From positions 22,015,077 through 22,079,076 of the forward strand of contig JALMQS010000085.1 of NCBI GenBank assembly GCA_024734495.1: a stretch of 64,000 nucleotides of DNA, in the 5' to 3' direction. Both the position numbers and the translations under genes were made by a program. Origin of the DNA: Forficula auricularia. Its lineage: Eukaryota; Arthropoda; Insecta; Dermaptera; Forficulidae. Below the pieces are notes generated by a model. It searched no databases and was not told the DNA's origin. It saw only the letters and a list, made by a program, of their open reading frames with translations. Shown here one piece after another: positions 45,801 through 56,688 of the stretch. Position 1 is the stretch's first letter. The number at the start of each line of letters is the position of its first letter.

Positions 45801-46105
45801 GCACTGTTCAAATGTATATTTTCCACTATTTCCGCTCCCCTCTAAACAAGTCAAGCGCTCGGCCCGGGTGGGGGCTGGCTGGCGGCCACCCTGGCTCGAC
45901 AACTCTACGTGCCATTAAACAGCTGGTACAGGCCCCAACTGGTTTTTTCGACCTAACCGAGGCCGGAACGTCGATGCTCAATGCCGGGGTCACGACGAAG
46001 AGGCCCAGCACCAAGGGGCTGCTCTGATTCGGGCGGTGTCACGAGCCGAAGAAGGCGGCCAGCTGAGATCAGATTTCACTCTGATCCTTCCCCGTGGTTC
46101 TGCCA

Positions 46106-46568
46106 CTAGCAGGCGCCAATTCGAGGCTTAAACGGTCCTCGTTCCCCCCAAGGTCGACTGGTCCAAATACACCAGCGTCCTAGGGACCCACGCAAATTAA
46201 GGGATGCGGTAGACGACCTCGAGGTACTCCGAGCCGAGGGAGGATGGATGAGGATGGAAGTACCCATCGAGCGACTACGCAAGGGAGCGGTCGCCTGTCC
46301 TGCAGGGAGCGCCTGCAGCACGTTACATTTCCGGCCGGAGGAGGTACCCAGCTACTGGTCCTGGGGGAACTGCCGCCGCTCTCGGGTGGTGGCGACATTA
46401 CGTGGCACCCCGGCCGACTCAGGAGCACCCCGAACTCCAGCTGGAGGACGACCACGAGGAGACCCCGGAAGTAGGGCCGCAGCCAAGATGAAATGTTTCC
46501 CCCACCCGGCCCCCGAGGAAATATACACCAGAGAAAAGTTGATTCCCTACGGGGAAGTCAACTTTTAG
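46106..46568 (+). CDS. Unidentified GC-rich open frame
   Basis: The frame that contains ATG 46248 is open from at least about 46106. It encodes ...LRDAVDDLEVLRAEGGW, MRMEVPIERLRKGAVACPAG, FRPEEVPSYWSWGN and ...EEIYTREKLIPYGEVNF, then a stop at 46566-46568. The other frames here are also open for long stretches because of GC richness, so coding is not proven. It ends 14 bp before the second G1 repeat, with a purine-rich AGAAAACGGAGGG between them, which would suit the end of an LTR element's internal region. No domain recognised. Confidence 0.3.
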
Positions 46569-46582
46569 AAAACGGAGGGTAG

Positions 46583-47083
46583 TGTAAATGGGCGGGCGGT
46601 GCACCAGCCCTTAGATATATGGCCAATTAGCCTGGTTATTTTCCGTTATTGGTCAGGGGCTAATTTGTTTGAATAGATGATATATATAGATCCGCTGACC
46701 AGGGAAATAACCGGGCGGCTCAGCCAGCGAGGAAGGAAAGAGGAGAGGTAGCAGCGAGGCGTTGGCAAGCGGGCCGACGCCGCGGACTTGGGTCGTAGCC
46801 TCCGGGCGGGAAGGGTGTGGGGGCGCTAGAGGGTGGCGAAGGGCAGATAGGGGTTGCAGGGGGCTGATTGGCCCTGTGACAATTAGGGGGCTGATTAGCC
46901 AGGTGATAATTAGGGGGCTAAGTAGCCAGGCGATAATAAGGGGGTGCTGATTAGCCCGGTGACAATTAGGGGGCTGATTAGCCAGGTGATAATTAGGGGG
47001 CTAAGTAGCCAGGCGATAATAAGGGGGTGCTGATTAGCCCGGTGACAATTAGGGGGCTGATTACCCAGGTGATAATTGATCCC
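46583..47083 (+). repeat. GC-rich repeat G1, copy 2 (possible LTR) with minisatellite
   Basis: Starts TGTAAATGGGCGGGCGGTGC and follows copy 1 closely, with a few small indels and substitutions. The minisatellite is one three-subunit block longer in its regular part. After 47083 the copies diverge: this one continues into GATCCCCCCGGAGAGG and a G-rich stretch to about 47280 that copy 1 lacks. Confidence 0.8.
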
Positions 47084-47406
47084 CCCGGAGAGGTATTTGG
47101 GACCCCGGGGGGACAAAGGGCAGAGAAGGGTGGCCCGAGAGAATAAGGGTTGAGAGGTGATAATTATGACCACGGGGGGAGAGAGCTGGTCTTGGGCCGT
47201 TAGGGGTGGATCGCCAAGAGGGGGCGAAGCGCGTATGAACGGGCATGAGTGCATGAGCGAGAGTGTGACGATCGTCAAGGTATGTGTGATAATCTATTAA
47301 TAATTTATACTTTATTATAGCTTCTAATATAGTCATAGATTACAAGATATGTTTATTTAATTAAGGAAACCAATATAAGTAGTCTACTAATTAATAGTCA
47401 TGTTGC

Positions 47407-47564
47407 TAACCATTCGGCCCTATGGATTGCTTATCTAACTAAGAGGGATAGCAATACATAGGGCGTCTAATTACTTAGGTATGCACAATGAAATAATAAT
47501 AATATAATTCGGAACCAAATGGGTTGTCAATATATATTGGTTGCTTAATTAGATAAGCATAGTT
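47407..47564. mobile_element. ~160-bp MITE (TAACYAT ends), copy 2
   Basis: TAACCATTCGGCCCTATGG to AGATAAGCATAGTT, nearly identical to 43948-44108 apart from a few small indels. Flanks differ from copy 1. Confidence 0.65.
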
Positions 47565-47944
47565 GATATAATAATAATTATCCTTATAATCTTAAGTTGT
47601 TAAGCACCAACTAAATTCACTGATTTTATGTAATGACATAATAATAATTACCATTGTTCATGATCTTAAGTGTCAACTTGAAATTACTGTTTTATCAATT
47701 TGCTCCATATGAAATCGTCAAATTAAATTTATCTAATTATTCTGTTAACCAATGTCAAAGCGTACAATTTTCTTTATTAAATAATTTTATTTATTAATTA
47801 ATGTTTTATTGAATTTAACTATATTAGATCCTGAAGATTCCCTAATTAAGTTAAGTGGTTTATTTCTCAAATTCAGGTAACTACCAGAGAGAGGGGCCAA
47901 CCGACCTTCAGGCTTGTTTGACCCTTCCCCCTTTACTATACGAT

Positions 47945-48420
47945 ACCCACGCCTAAACCACTGAACGTATCGAAACCATATTCACACCATATGTTTGCTT
48001 AGTGCTGGGGATGGTTTACCTAAATTTTGAGCCAAATCGGTTTGATTTTATTTTTTATTTTTATATTTAATTGATTGACAGATAAGATCTATAGAAATAG
48101 AGCCTCTAAAAGGGCCAAGCAAACAATACATTATCCCTGCCCTGAAAGGTCAGGTAGTCAGGTCAAAATTTCAGAAACTTTTTTTTTTTTTTAAGATAAT
48201 AAAATCTATTTTGAATACAGACATAATTTGTTAATTTAATTTTATATATATATAATATAATATATATATATATAATCCTTAGTATGTATGTGCGTGATCG
48301 ACCCATGCCTAAACCACTGAACGTATCGAAACCATAATCACACCATATGTTTGTTTAGTGCTCCAAATGGTTTATCTAAATTTTGGGCCAAATCGGTTTG
48401 ATTTGATTTCACACGATTTT
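47945..48420 (+). mobile_element. Two H2 Helitron-like partial copies
   Basis: H2 sequence at 47945-48190 (CGCCTAAACCACTGAACGTA, CCCTGCCCTGAAAGGTCAGG) and a second start at 48262-48420. The second begins with TATATATATAATCCTTAG, then CGATCGACCCATGCC and CCAAATCGGTTTGATT. Confidence 0.55.
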
Positions 48421-48769
48421 ACATAATTAAATTAATTATTCTCAGGTAGAATGCCAATTGGGGTTTTTAAAAAAGGTTTATCTTTTCTTTTGTACCCAGG
48501 CAGACAATGGGTGTGGGTTAATTCCATTGTTCTCAAAGGCCTTGAAGAAGTATTATGATTATATTATAGATATATTTTGGTTTCCCTAAACTTTATAATT
48601 AAACTGTTTCACAGAAATACACCATTCTCTCTTAAGTAAAAAAGAAAAATTCATATTTTTAAATGTGATTATTTTATTGTTATTAGTTGGCTAACCTGAG
48701 CCTTTGTCGGAAAGAAACATTCCAAATCTTAATCAATGTTTCTTATTATAAATACATTTCCCAGTATCT

Positions 48770-49560
48770 CAGTGCATTACATACAACGAATCATGGCGCG
48801 TGCCTAGCATTACGATTGTTAGAAAGAAGATTGCATTAGGATGCAACTCTTGCCACGATCGCTGCTCTCGGTTCATCGCCACATCAAAGATGCATGTTCG
48901 TTAGCCAAGCGCTTCAATGACAACGTGTTTTCCAACTAACCTTAAATTATGGAGAAAAGAAGGCTTCAATACGAATGCATTACATATTCATGGAATTCGA
49001 GGAGATCCAGATATAAATTTCTTCGCCAGAATTATATAATGAATCTTTGATTAAGTTGGAAGACGGCGTGCATGATCATTTCGAATCAACCAACTAATGA
49101 AATTAGGGATGCCATCAGCTAGGATCGTGCCAGTAAGTGATTTATTTAATCGCGATAACAAGCAACGTGAATCAACCGAAACAATGTTGATGGTTTAAAT
49201 GCATATGTTCAAGCAAATGAACCAAAATTGTTACCAGAACAAGAATTACTTTATGATAAAATTATGCATGCAGTCGCTGCTCAAAGAAGATAGTTTCTTT
49301 TTTTGGATGCACCAGGTGGAACAGGGAAACATTTTTAATTTCGCTCATATTGGCACAAATGACATCATCTTGGAATTGCTGCCACTTTGATTGGACGGAG
49401 GAAAAACAGACAGTACATTCCAACACTAAAATTATTGTTGAACATTCAAACAAATGAAAATGCTGTATGTAACATTAAAAAAGAATTTTTGGAACTGTAC
49501 ACTAAATCAAAATTCATTCATGTATGCGCAATGTTATTGAAAGAGTAAATCTGCGCTTCG
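48770..49560 (+). pseudogene. Decayed Helitron helicase (RepHel) fragment
   Basis: Pieces in several frames follow the order of animal Helitron helicases. ACLALRLLERRLH lies at about 48808; LLPEQELLYDKIMHAVAAQ at about 49231; FLDAPGGTGKH then F and stop at 49300-49338; and LKLLLNIQTNENAVCNIKK at about 49421-49480. The Walker A motif is recognisable, but the final Thr is replaced by His, and stops and frameshifts separate the blocks. Downstream helicase motifs and the Rep nuclease are not visible. Surrounding H1/H2 repeats are plausible non-autonomous relatives. Confidence 0.75.
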
Positions 49561-49799
49561 TCGTTGAATTATTTAACCTATAATCTTCAAACTAACGTAA
49601 GAGAGAAAAAAGTGAATGAAATGAAAAAGAGAGAGGAATACTAGAAGTTTCACTTCCGTCGTGCGTAAGCTTGACACACTCAGAATTTTTATTTTCCTTT
49701 CGCAATGAGTTAGATTATTTCTTGAAGCTGATTTTTAATTAATAAAAATACGAGTATATTTAATTAAAATACAGTTGAACAAAATTATATTGCAAACAA

Positions 49800-49895
49800 A
49801 CTTTTGGCCGTCTCCGAGACGCTGCCCGCCAGGGCCTGCCCGCCCGGAGGGCCAAGGTGCAGATGGCGTGCCGGAGGCACGCATACTATATATAT
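49800..49895 (+). repeat. GC patch ending in a Helitron-like hairpin
   Basis: GAGACGCTGCCCGCCAGGGC (about 49816) is followed by the hairpin GCGTGCC GGA GGCACGC (49866-49882), then ATACTA and a TA run. A hairpin a few bases before an AT-rich insertion site is the Helitron 3' layout. The last bases, TACTA, match the end of the repeat at 57713. Confidence 0.45.
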
Positions 49896-49930
49896 ATATA
49901 TACAAGATTTGCGCGTTTAATATAATAAGA

Positions 49931-50925
49931 TATAGGGTGAGTTTTTTTTTCATCTTGAAACAGTCTTATAATAACAGTGCATTATATGAAAAAAGTTTAT
50001 TTATATCAAGGGGAAAATTTAACTAAAATGAAGCTTGCGAGGGTGTATTACTATCAAGAAATCTCTCCATTTCAATGGCAGCCCTAAAACACTTTTTCAA
50101 CATTCACCGCATAAATTAAGACCATTTCAATACTTTCTTCAACGAAAAAATTATCCATTATTATTATGGTAATACAATATAACTATCTACTGAAGTGACA
50201 CGAGAAATAATTTTTTTAAGCTCAAGAATTTTAAGTTAAGTTCTATTAAGTCGAATATAATCTTTTAAATCTGTGTATAGTGAAGTAGTAATATCATTAT
50301 TAACACATATTTTCATTATTGAGACTTTTCGATTTAATAATTATTTATTTAATAATTAATTATTTAAACATTATTATTTGATAATTAAGTTAAATAATTG
50401 TTAAAAATAAAATTCTATGTATAAGTTGAAAATCATGGGTGACAGCACACATCCTTGTCTTACACCTTTTTTTATTTTGGCTTCTCTTTGCTCACCTCTA
50501 ATATTTATAATTGCCGTCTGGTTTTGATATAGATTGTAGATTAGTCTTCTCTCTCTGAATTTTATTCCCGCCTGTTTTAAGATTTTAAACATAATTTCCC
50601 AATTGTTTTCCAGAGATCTAATTGATTTAATATTTTATTTATTTAATGTCGTATAAAAAATAGTTCTAGTGAAAGTTGTTCAGTTTTTTTTTTTGGTAGA
50701 TTAAGTTGACGTATAGAAAAATATAGGGTTCCATTTAAAAAACAGAACTTGACATTGAAATACCCTTGAAAGCTTGTTCTTGGTCGACAAACAATAGCGT
50801 AGTTTAGTTCCCCCCCCCTGATATAAATAAACTTTTATTTGAAACTTTTTTTTCATATAATGCATTGTTTTTGAGTTATAAGACTGTCTCAAGATAAAAA
50901 AATTCACCCGGTATAAATAAATATT
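49931..50925. mobile_element. TIR element T1 (full-length-looking copy)
   Basis: The left ~95 bp (TATAGGGTGAG, ATCTTGAAACAGTCTTATAA, GTGCATTATATGAAAAAAG) is an inverted copy of the right ~110 bp ending TTCACCCGGTATA. Flanking TA dinucleotides are compatible with Tc1/mariner-type insertion. Interior shared with 1085-1790, and in part inverted at 58440-58790. It contains an internal LINE fragment at 50412-50612 not present in the 1085 copy. No transposase. Confidence 0.7.
50412..50612 (-). pseudogene. Internal LINE RT fragment inside T1
   Basis: The minus strand encodes NNWEIMFKILKQAGIKFRER, LIYNLYQNQTAIIN and KGVRQGCVLSPMIFNLYIE, matching the internal part of the RT pseudogene at 53566-53748. 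Neither the LINE 3' end nor its tail is present. Both edges are abrupt within T1 sequence (GTTAAAAATAA on one side and GAGATCTAATTGA on the other). Confidence 0.8.
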
Positions 50926-51550
50926 TGTTTTGAGAGAATTTCTCCCCTTACAGTTTACAATTGGAATTAAAAAAAAAAAAAAAATAGTTGAACATTTTTC
51001 CCGAAAAGTTTATAAAGTGATTGATTCAACAAATTTTTATTTTTAGTTTTTTTCTTTTTTTCTAATGTACTTTTTTATTTATTTATTTATTTTGTAATCT
51101 TGTGAGTTGTTTAAAGAAGCTGTAGTTGTCACCTTTGATTAAATTGCCTTAGGACTTAGCTCTGTTCACCTTGTTCATTTTATTGGACACTTGTTGGTCA
51201 AATGCATTAGTCCGAGTTTTATATATTTATTTATTTATTTAAACAAAATCACGGATATAAAGTGGAGAGTGGTTATAAAACATAATAATAATCATGGAAG
51301 GGAATGCATTGGAGGGGGTGGGGGGGGGCAAAAAAAAGGGAGAGAGAGAGTTAATAGCGAAGGGCTTTTATACGCTTCATTAAATTCGATTAGAAAAAAA
51401 TATATAATTCAGCCCTTTTTTTATATAGTGCGATTTTTTTTTAAATCCCTTCAATTGAGTTCACAAAATGGCAAAAGAGATCAGAATCAGGTACAGAGGT
51501 ACAATTACGTTAATGCTTGCAAATAAATAATTTAGCATCGATTTGAAAAG
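50926..51550. other. No gene seen
   Basis: AT-rich with A and G runs (about 50970-50984, 51316-51330) and TTTATTTATTTATT-type words. The 111-residue frame at 51191-51526 is low-complexity and not supported. Confidence 0.35.
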
Positions 51551-52490
51551 CAAATAGTAGACACACACACCTACATAGGAAAGTCCATTTAACCTGAAAA
51601 TGCTTGCGAGCTGAGAGTGCTATAGCCACGCAAGTGAGGTAACGGTATAGTAAAGCGACTATGCCCGACCTAATGCAAACGACACCAGCGCCACCTAGTG
51701 GCGAAATGTGGAAGTTAACCATTGCAAATCGAAAACGAAAAGAGATAGAGCAAAATTTCCAATTTGAAAGTTTTAGAGCATCAATTAATTAGTACGAAAC
51801 GATATTTGGTTTACACGGATAAGATAAATTATCGTCTGCCATCGGTAATTTTATTGTATGAGATTATGTTGTTTGTATCAAACGAGCGCCAACACCTTTT
51901 AAACTAAAATTTTAAATGCATTGGAAATTAAAGTTTTCGGACATTACAGTACAGTACAAAGTCACAAACTACATTTGCACACTGCTACATTTCCGAAATG
52001 TAAACAAGGGCGGATCCAGGAATTTTTTATGGGGGGGGGGTGAATGTATATAAGGTACCCGATCTACTTTTTATCTCAGAAGTGTGTTGCGATCGAATAT
52101 CGAATTGTCCAAGAACATCACACACAATAACAAAATAGGTAAACTAAACTCTAAGTCTCATAGTGATAAAAAGTTAACGTAGAGAATGTTCGAAAAGTCG
52201 CGCATAGATTACGGACATTTTTGGATACAGGCAGTAATTTATCTTTCAAATATCGTTTCGTACTAATTAATTGATGCTCTAAAACTTTCTAATTGGAAAT
52301 TTTGCTCTATCTCTTTTGGTTTTCGATTTGCAATGGCTAACTTCCACATTTCGCCACTAGGGGCGCTGGTGTCGTTTGCATTAGGTCGGGCATAGTCGCT
52401 TTACTATACCGTTACCTCACTTGCGTGGCTGTAGCACTCTCCGTTCGCAAGTATTTTCAGGTTAAAGGGACTTTCCTATGCACACTGTAT
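51551..52490. mobile_element. DNA element with ~250-bp terminal inverted repeats
   Basis: The left arm (about 51571-51815: ATAGGAAAGTCC, AACCTGAAAATGCTTGCGAG, ACGGTATAGTAAAGCGACTA, GCGCCACCTAGTGGCGAAAT) is repeated inverted at about 52240-52485 with a few differences. The interior (51816-52239) has no transposase but includes GGGCGGATCCAGGAATTTTT plus a G run, a MITE-like word. The ends look like ...CATAGGAAAGTCC. Confidence 0.75.
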
Positions 52491-53261
52491 ATACACACAC
52501 ACACATACTTTGAAGTATTGGATTTTCAATTTAATTTTTTTTTTGGGGGGGGGGGGAGAATCGTATTTAGAGACGTCTGAAACATGGAGTTAAAAATCAT
52601 TTTCAAACATAATTAATAAATTTCTTGAATTTTTTTATTTTAATATATAACTAAACTTCTTGAGGATACAAATTCTCATTTAAATAGGTGTTGGTTTTAT
52701 TCTTTTTTGACAAAAAAAAAACCCCACATTTTTATCATTTATTTTTCTTTATTTTATTTTATTGTTACCAGGAACGTTTCGACATTTTCTATTATGTCAT
52801 CATCAGCCTAAAACATTTCATCATCACACAATTTTTATACAATGAAAATTTCTTATCACACAAACAACAACGTAAAAAATAACAACATATGTCATACCTT
52901 GGAACAATTTAAAGATGGTAACATTTTTTTTAAGTTGTTCATTATTATCTCAGAAACTGTGTTGTAACTATGAATTAAAATTGTCTTAAAAATGTATTAG
53001 TTATTGTTTAATGTCGGTTTAGTTTTTTATACCAATGGTAAGAGGAGTTTATTAATTATAATTAAATATGTATGTAAATTTTCTGATATCCCGTATAGTG
53101 TAAAGTAGTATAAAGTCTGAATAACTCTTCTTTGAATTTAATATCTCCGGAACTATATTGTTCATCAATTTTATTTTGCCACCAATCGATGCAAAACTAT
53201 GGAAATAATAATCTATCTAAATTTCAAAAAATATCCTAAGAAAACACATATGGTGAAACCA
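52491..53261. other. No gene seen apart from one hammerhead-like motif
   Basis: AC/GT microsatellite at about 52493-52506, G run at 52543-52557, and AT-rich sequence. The motif at 52766-52812 is the only structured element noticed. Confidence 0.4.
52766..52812 (-). ncRNA. Hammerhead-like ribozyme motif (ACGU type)
   Basis: Minus strand: stem I UUAGG with CCUGG (including G-U pairs), core CUGAUGA (52800-52806), one extra U, stem II GACAU/AUGUC with an 8-nt loop, GAAA, palindrome ACGU, then U. It stands alone, not in a palindrome. Confidence 0.5.
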
Positions 53262-54600
53262 TTCCAAAAGAACAAAATAGTCACACTTCCCAAAAAGACA
53301 GGCGCGGATAAATGTGAAAATTTCAGGACCATTAGCCTAACCTCACATGTCTCCAAAATCCTAACCAAAATAATCCAAAGAAGAATAGAACAAAGAGTTG
53401 AAGAAAATCTGGGGGAAGACCAGTTCGGCTTTAGAAGAAACAGAGGCACCCGAGAAGCAATTCTCTCTCTTAGACTAATAATAGAAAGGGCTTTTATCAG
53501 GGAAGAATCTGTCTACATCGGATTCATAGACCTAGAAAAAGCATTCGATAACGTCAATTGGGAAATTATGTTTAAAATCTTAAAACAGGCGGGAATAAAA
53601 TTCAGGGAGAGAAGACTAATCTACAATCTATATCAAAACCAGACGGCAATTATAAATATTGGAGGTGAGCAAAGAGAAGCCAAAATAAAAAAAGGTGTAA
53701 GACAAGGATGTGTGCTGTCACCCATGATTTTCAACTTATACATAGAAGAAGCGATTAAAGAATTCAAAGACAAAATTGATACAGGTATCGAAATCCAAGG
53801 TCAAAAGATCGCTATGTTAAGATTTGCCGATGACATTGCCCTTCTAGGAAGCAATAAAAGAATTAGAGGACGCCCTGAATGGAATTAACCAAATCCTAAT
53901 AGAAGAAATCAAAATGAAAATAAACAAGAATAAAACCAAGGTCCTAGTATGTACAAAAAAGAACAAACGAGACAGGAATGCATCAAAATTAACCAAGAAA
54001 ACCTAGAAGGAGTTAAGGAATTCCGCTACCTAGGAAGTAAAATAACATGGGATGGGAGGAGCGAAAACGAAATTAAATCAAGAATTGCCCAAGCAAAAAT
54101 GGGGTTTAATTCAAAACAAAAACTACTATGCTCCTCCTCAATCAGCTTAGAAAACAGGAAGTTGCTATTGAAGACATATGTATGGAGCATAGCCATGTAC
54201 GGGTGTGAAACCTGGACAATTGGAAAAGCGGAGAGAAAGAGATTAGAGGCTTTCGAAATGTGGTGCTACAGAAGAATGATGAATATCAAATGGATGGATA
54301 AAATTACAAATGAAGAAGTTCTTGGAAGAATCGGAGAAAGAAGAACCTTGTGGAAGAGTCTGAAGAAGAAGAGGTCAGATGATGGGGCACACACTGAGAC
54401 ATGGGGGACTGCTTAGGGATATCTTGGAGGGGGAGGTGGGAAAGAAAGGGGAAGGGGAAGACCCAGATTAGAATATTTCAACCAAATAATTGGGGATATG
54501 GGATGCCAGACATTTAGAGAGGTCAAACAGCTGGCGGGGGACAGAGTCGAGTGGAGACGGATTGTTGCATCAAACCAGTCTTAGGACTGTATACTCAATG
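53262..54600 (+). pseudogene. LINE reverse transcriptase, most complete copy
   Basis: The frame 53199-53888 encodes CENFRTISLTSHVSKILTKI, QFGFRRNRGTREAILSLRLI, GFIDLEKAFDNVNW (motif A), KGVRQGCVLSPMIFN (motif B) and LRFADDIALLGS (motif C). A two-base loss in an A-run at about 53863, compared with 10222-11192, shifts the frame. It resumes at 53949-54416 with EFRYLGSKITWDGR, AMYGCETWTIGKAER and DKITNEEVLGRIGER, and a third frame carries the end to DRVEWRRIVASNQS. It ends with an ATGATGATG tail at 54598-54614. It lacks the endonuclease and is 5'-truncated near 53262. RT motifs are intact but frameshifts make it non-functional. Confidence 0.9.
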
Positions 54601-54613
54601 ATGATGATGATGA

Positions 54614-54905
54614 TGGATAAAATTACAAATGAAGAAGTTCTTGGAAGAATCGGAGAAAGAAGAACCTTGTGGAAGAGAAGAGGTCAGATGATGGGGCACA
54701 CACTGAGACATGGGGACTGCTTAGGGATATCTTGGAGGGGGAGGTGGGAAAGAAAAGGGGAAGGGGAAGAACCAGATTAGAATATTTCAACCAAATAATT
54801 GGGGATATTGGATGCCAGACATTTAGAGAGGTCAAACAGACTGGCGGGGGACAGAGTCGAGTGGAGACTGGTGGTTGCGTCAAACCAGTCTTAGGACTGT
54901 ACAAC
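54614..54905 (+). pseudogene. Second, 5'-truncated copy of the same LINE, joined to the tail
   Basis: Starts directly at the ATG-repeat tail with GATAAAATTACAAATGAAGA and repeats the last ~290 bp (ITNEEVLGRIGERRTLW, MMGHTLRHGDCLG, and AAACCAGTCTTAGGACTGTA). It lacks its own simple-repeat tail. Compare the same arrangement at 2607-2806 for a different LINE. Confidence 0.85.
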
Positions 54906-55403
54906 TACCTTAAGGAGGTCATTTTACCCACTGGATCGATTTCCATGCAGATCATTGTTATTAATTAATTTATCAAAATTGAGAACACCTTAACAAAAAG
55001 TTTCACTTTTTCCTACAATTTAGAACATGAGAAAGAGATTGTAGTATTGTCCCTTGGCATTTATTGTTTCTTTTTTCACTTTGATGATTGAACCCTCTCC
55101 AGGAATCATCAAAAACCACTCGAACAAACTTTCAAGTTTTAATTTAATAAGTCAGAATGCGTACAGGCCTCCTCCGATAATAGGGACAGACAGACATTCA
55201 CCCTCTAGTCACTCAAATAAGAGTTTTGTGGAGAATCTTAAAAATAAATAATAAATAAATCGAAACAACGGCGGCTTAACGACGCGTAAAAGCTTTTGGC
55301 TGGGCTTTCATCAGAACCACTAAAGCGTAGTTAAAAATCAATAAATTCTATAAGGGGTTGAAAAATGTTTCAAATCGTTGCACATAACTACAATTATTAA
55401 ATT
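54906..55403. other. No gene seen
   Basis: AT-rich sequence. At about 55255-55330 a word resembling a decayed hammerhead core (CTGATGAAAGCCC on the minus strand) occurs without the matching GAAA. Confidence 0.4.
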
Positions 55404-56688
55404 AGTACCTGGCCACCGAACGATGCTCGGTAACTTTTGCTTCAGTTGAAAGCCAAATATTAATCTCCGAACCCCCTCGTCCACCGGACCCCCCCACCTC
55501 CTTCAGCCCCCCCCCCCGAAACCACTTCCCTTGCTCCCCCGTACCCCTCCACTACCGCACCTCCCACATCTCCCCCACCGTCACCTCCACCCTCGCCCAA
55601 TTTTTGCATTTCAAACCTTGTAGTGGCCCACGATTATGTGTATATATGTATACATGTATATAAATAAATACCGTATTAAAATTTTTTTTTAATTAAATAA
55701 ATTTTGAGTTCATCAATTAAATTGCCAAATTCTAATATAGAAAAATACGTTTGTGAGATTTAAAACTCGATTTTTAATCAATTAAATGGTATATATATAT
55801 ATATATATCATGAATTAATGTATACATTGTATTTTAGCTTCGACTCCGGAGATTACTTCTCCACCATCGAGTGTCCTTGATCATCTTTTTAGTCTTTATT
55901 TTTAATAAGAGGAAAAACTAATTAAGTAAAAAAACCTCTTTTCCGATAATTTTATTTCAATTCCATTATTCTTCCTTTCTCATTCGATTTATCAATTAAA
56001 TGTATACATTGTATTTTTGCTTCGATTCCGGAGATTACTTCTCCACCATCGAGTGTCCTTATTCATCTTTAGTCCTTGTTTTGAATAAGAGGAAAAATCT
56101 AATTAGATAAAAAAACCTCTTTTCCGATAATTATTTCAATTCCATTATTCCCCAATCAAGTCGATTGGTATCCTTCCTCTCATTCTCCTCTATTCGTCTC
56201 TCAATTCTTTATAATTTATTAAACCAATTATTTTACATTAATTAATGTATACATTGTACTTTTTGCTTCGATTCGGAAATTACTTCTCCACCATCGAGTG
56301 TCCTTATTCATCTTTAGTCCTTGTTTTTAATAAGAGGAAAAATCTAATTAGATAAAAAAAACCTCTTTTCCGATAGTTATTTCAATTCCATTATTCCCAA
56401 TCAAGTGGCAAATATAAATATAATAATATTTGTAATGATCTATTAAAGCGGAATTTAAAATTAAAAAAAACCAATTATTTATTAAAAGGATATTGAATAA
56501 AAATGTAAATATACATTTTTATCGAGACAACCTACCTGTGAATAATTATTTAAATTAACAAAAAACCCATCAAAAACAACTTAGCCGAAGATGAGACCGT
56601 GATAGATCGAATCGACAACACAAACCCTCCTAAACCTGTGAATTTCATCCAAATCGTTAGAGCCGTTTTCGAGCAACCGATTGGATAT
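55404..56688 (-). mobile_element. Non-autonomous Helitron-like repeat (H1 relative)
   Basis: The left edge, GTACCTGGCCACCGAACG, carries a near-palindromic hairpin (ACCGAAC GAT GCTCGGT) and then a C-rich stretch. The body has three related blocks containing GGAGATTACTTCTCCACCAT or a close variant (about 55848, 56031, 56273). The right edge has AAATCGTTAGAGCCGTTTTC and CGATTGGATA. It abuts the oppositely oriented repeat at 56689. Confidence 0.55.

Noticed and set aside
43482..47336. Several open frames in the GC-rich minisatellite
   Set aside because: They are repeated peptide ladders on both strands produced by the ~28-30-bp subunits.
51191..51526. 111-residue open frame
   Set aside because: Low-complexity composition from A, G and TTTA runs; no recognisable domain or splice context.
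55255..55330. A further hammerhead-like site (CTGATGAAAGCCC on the minus strand)
   Set aside because: The GAAA half of the core is replaced by TTTT before ACGCGTC, so the core is incomplete.
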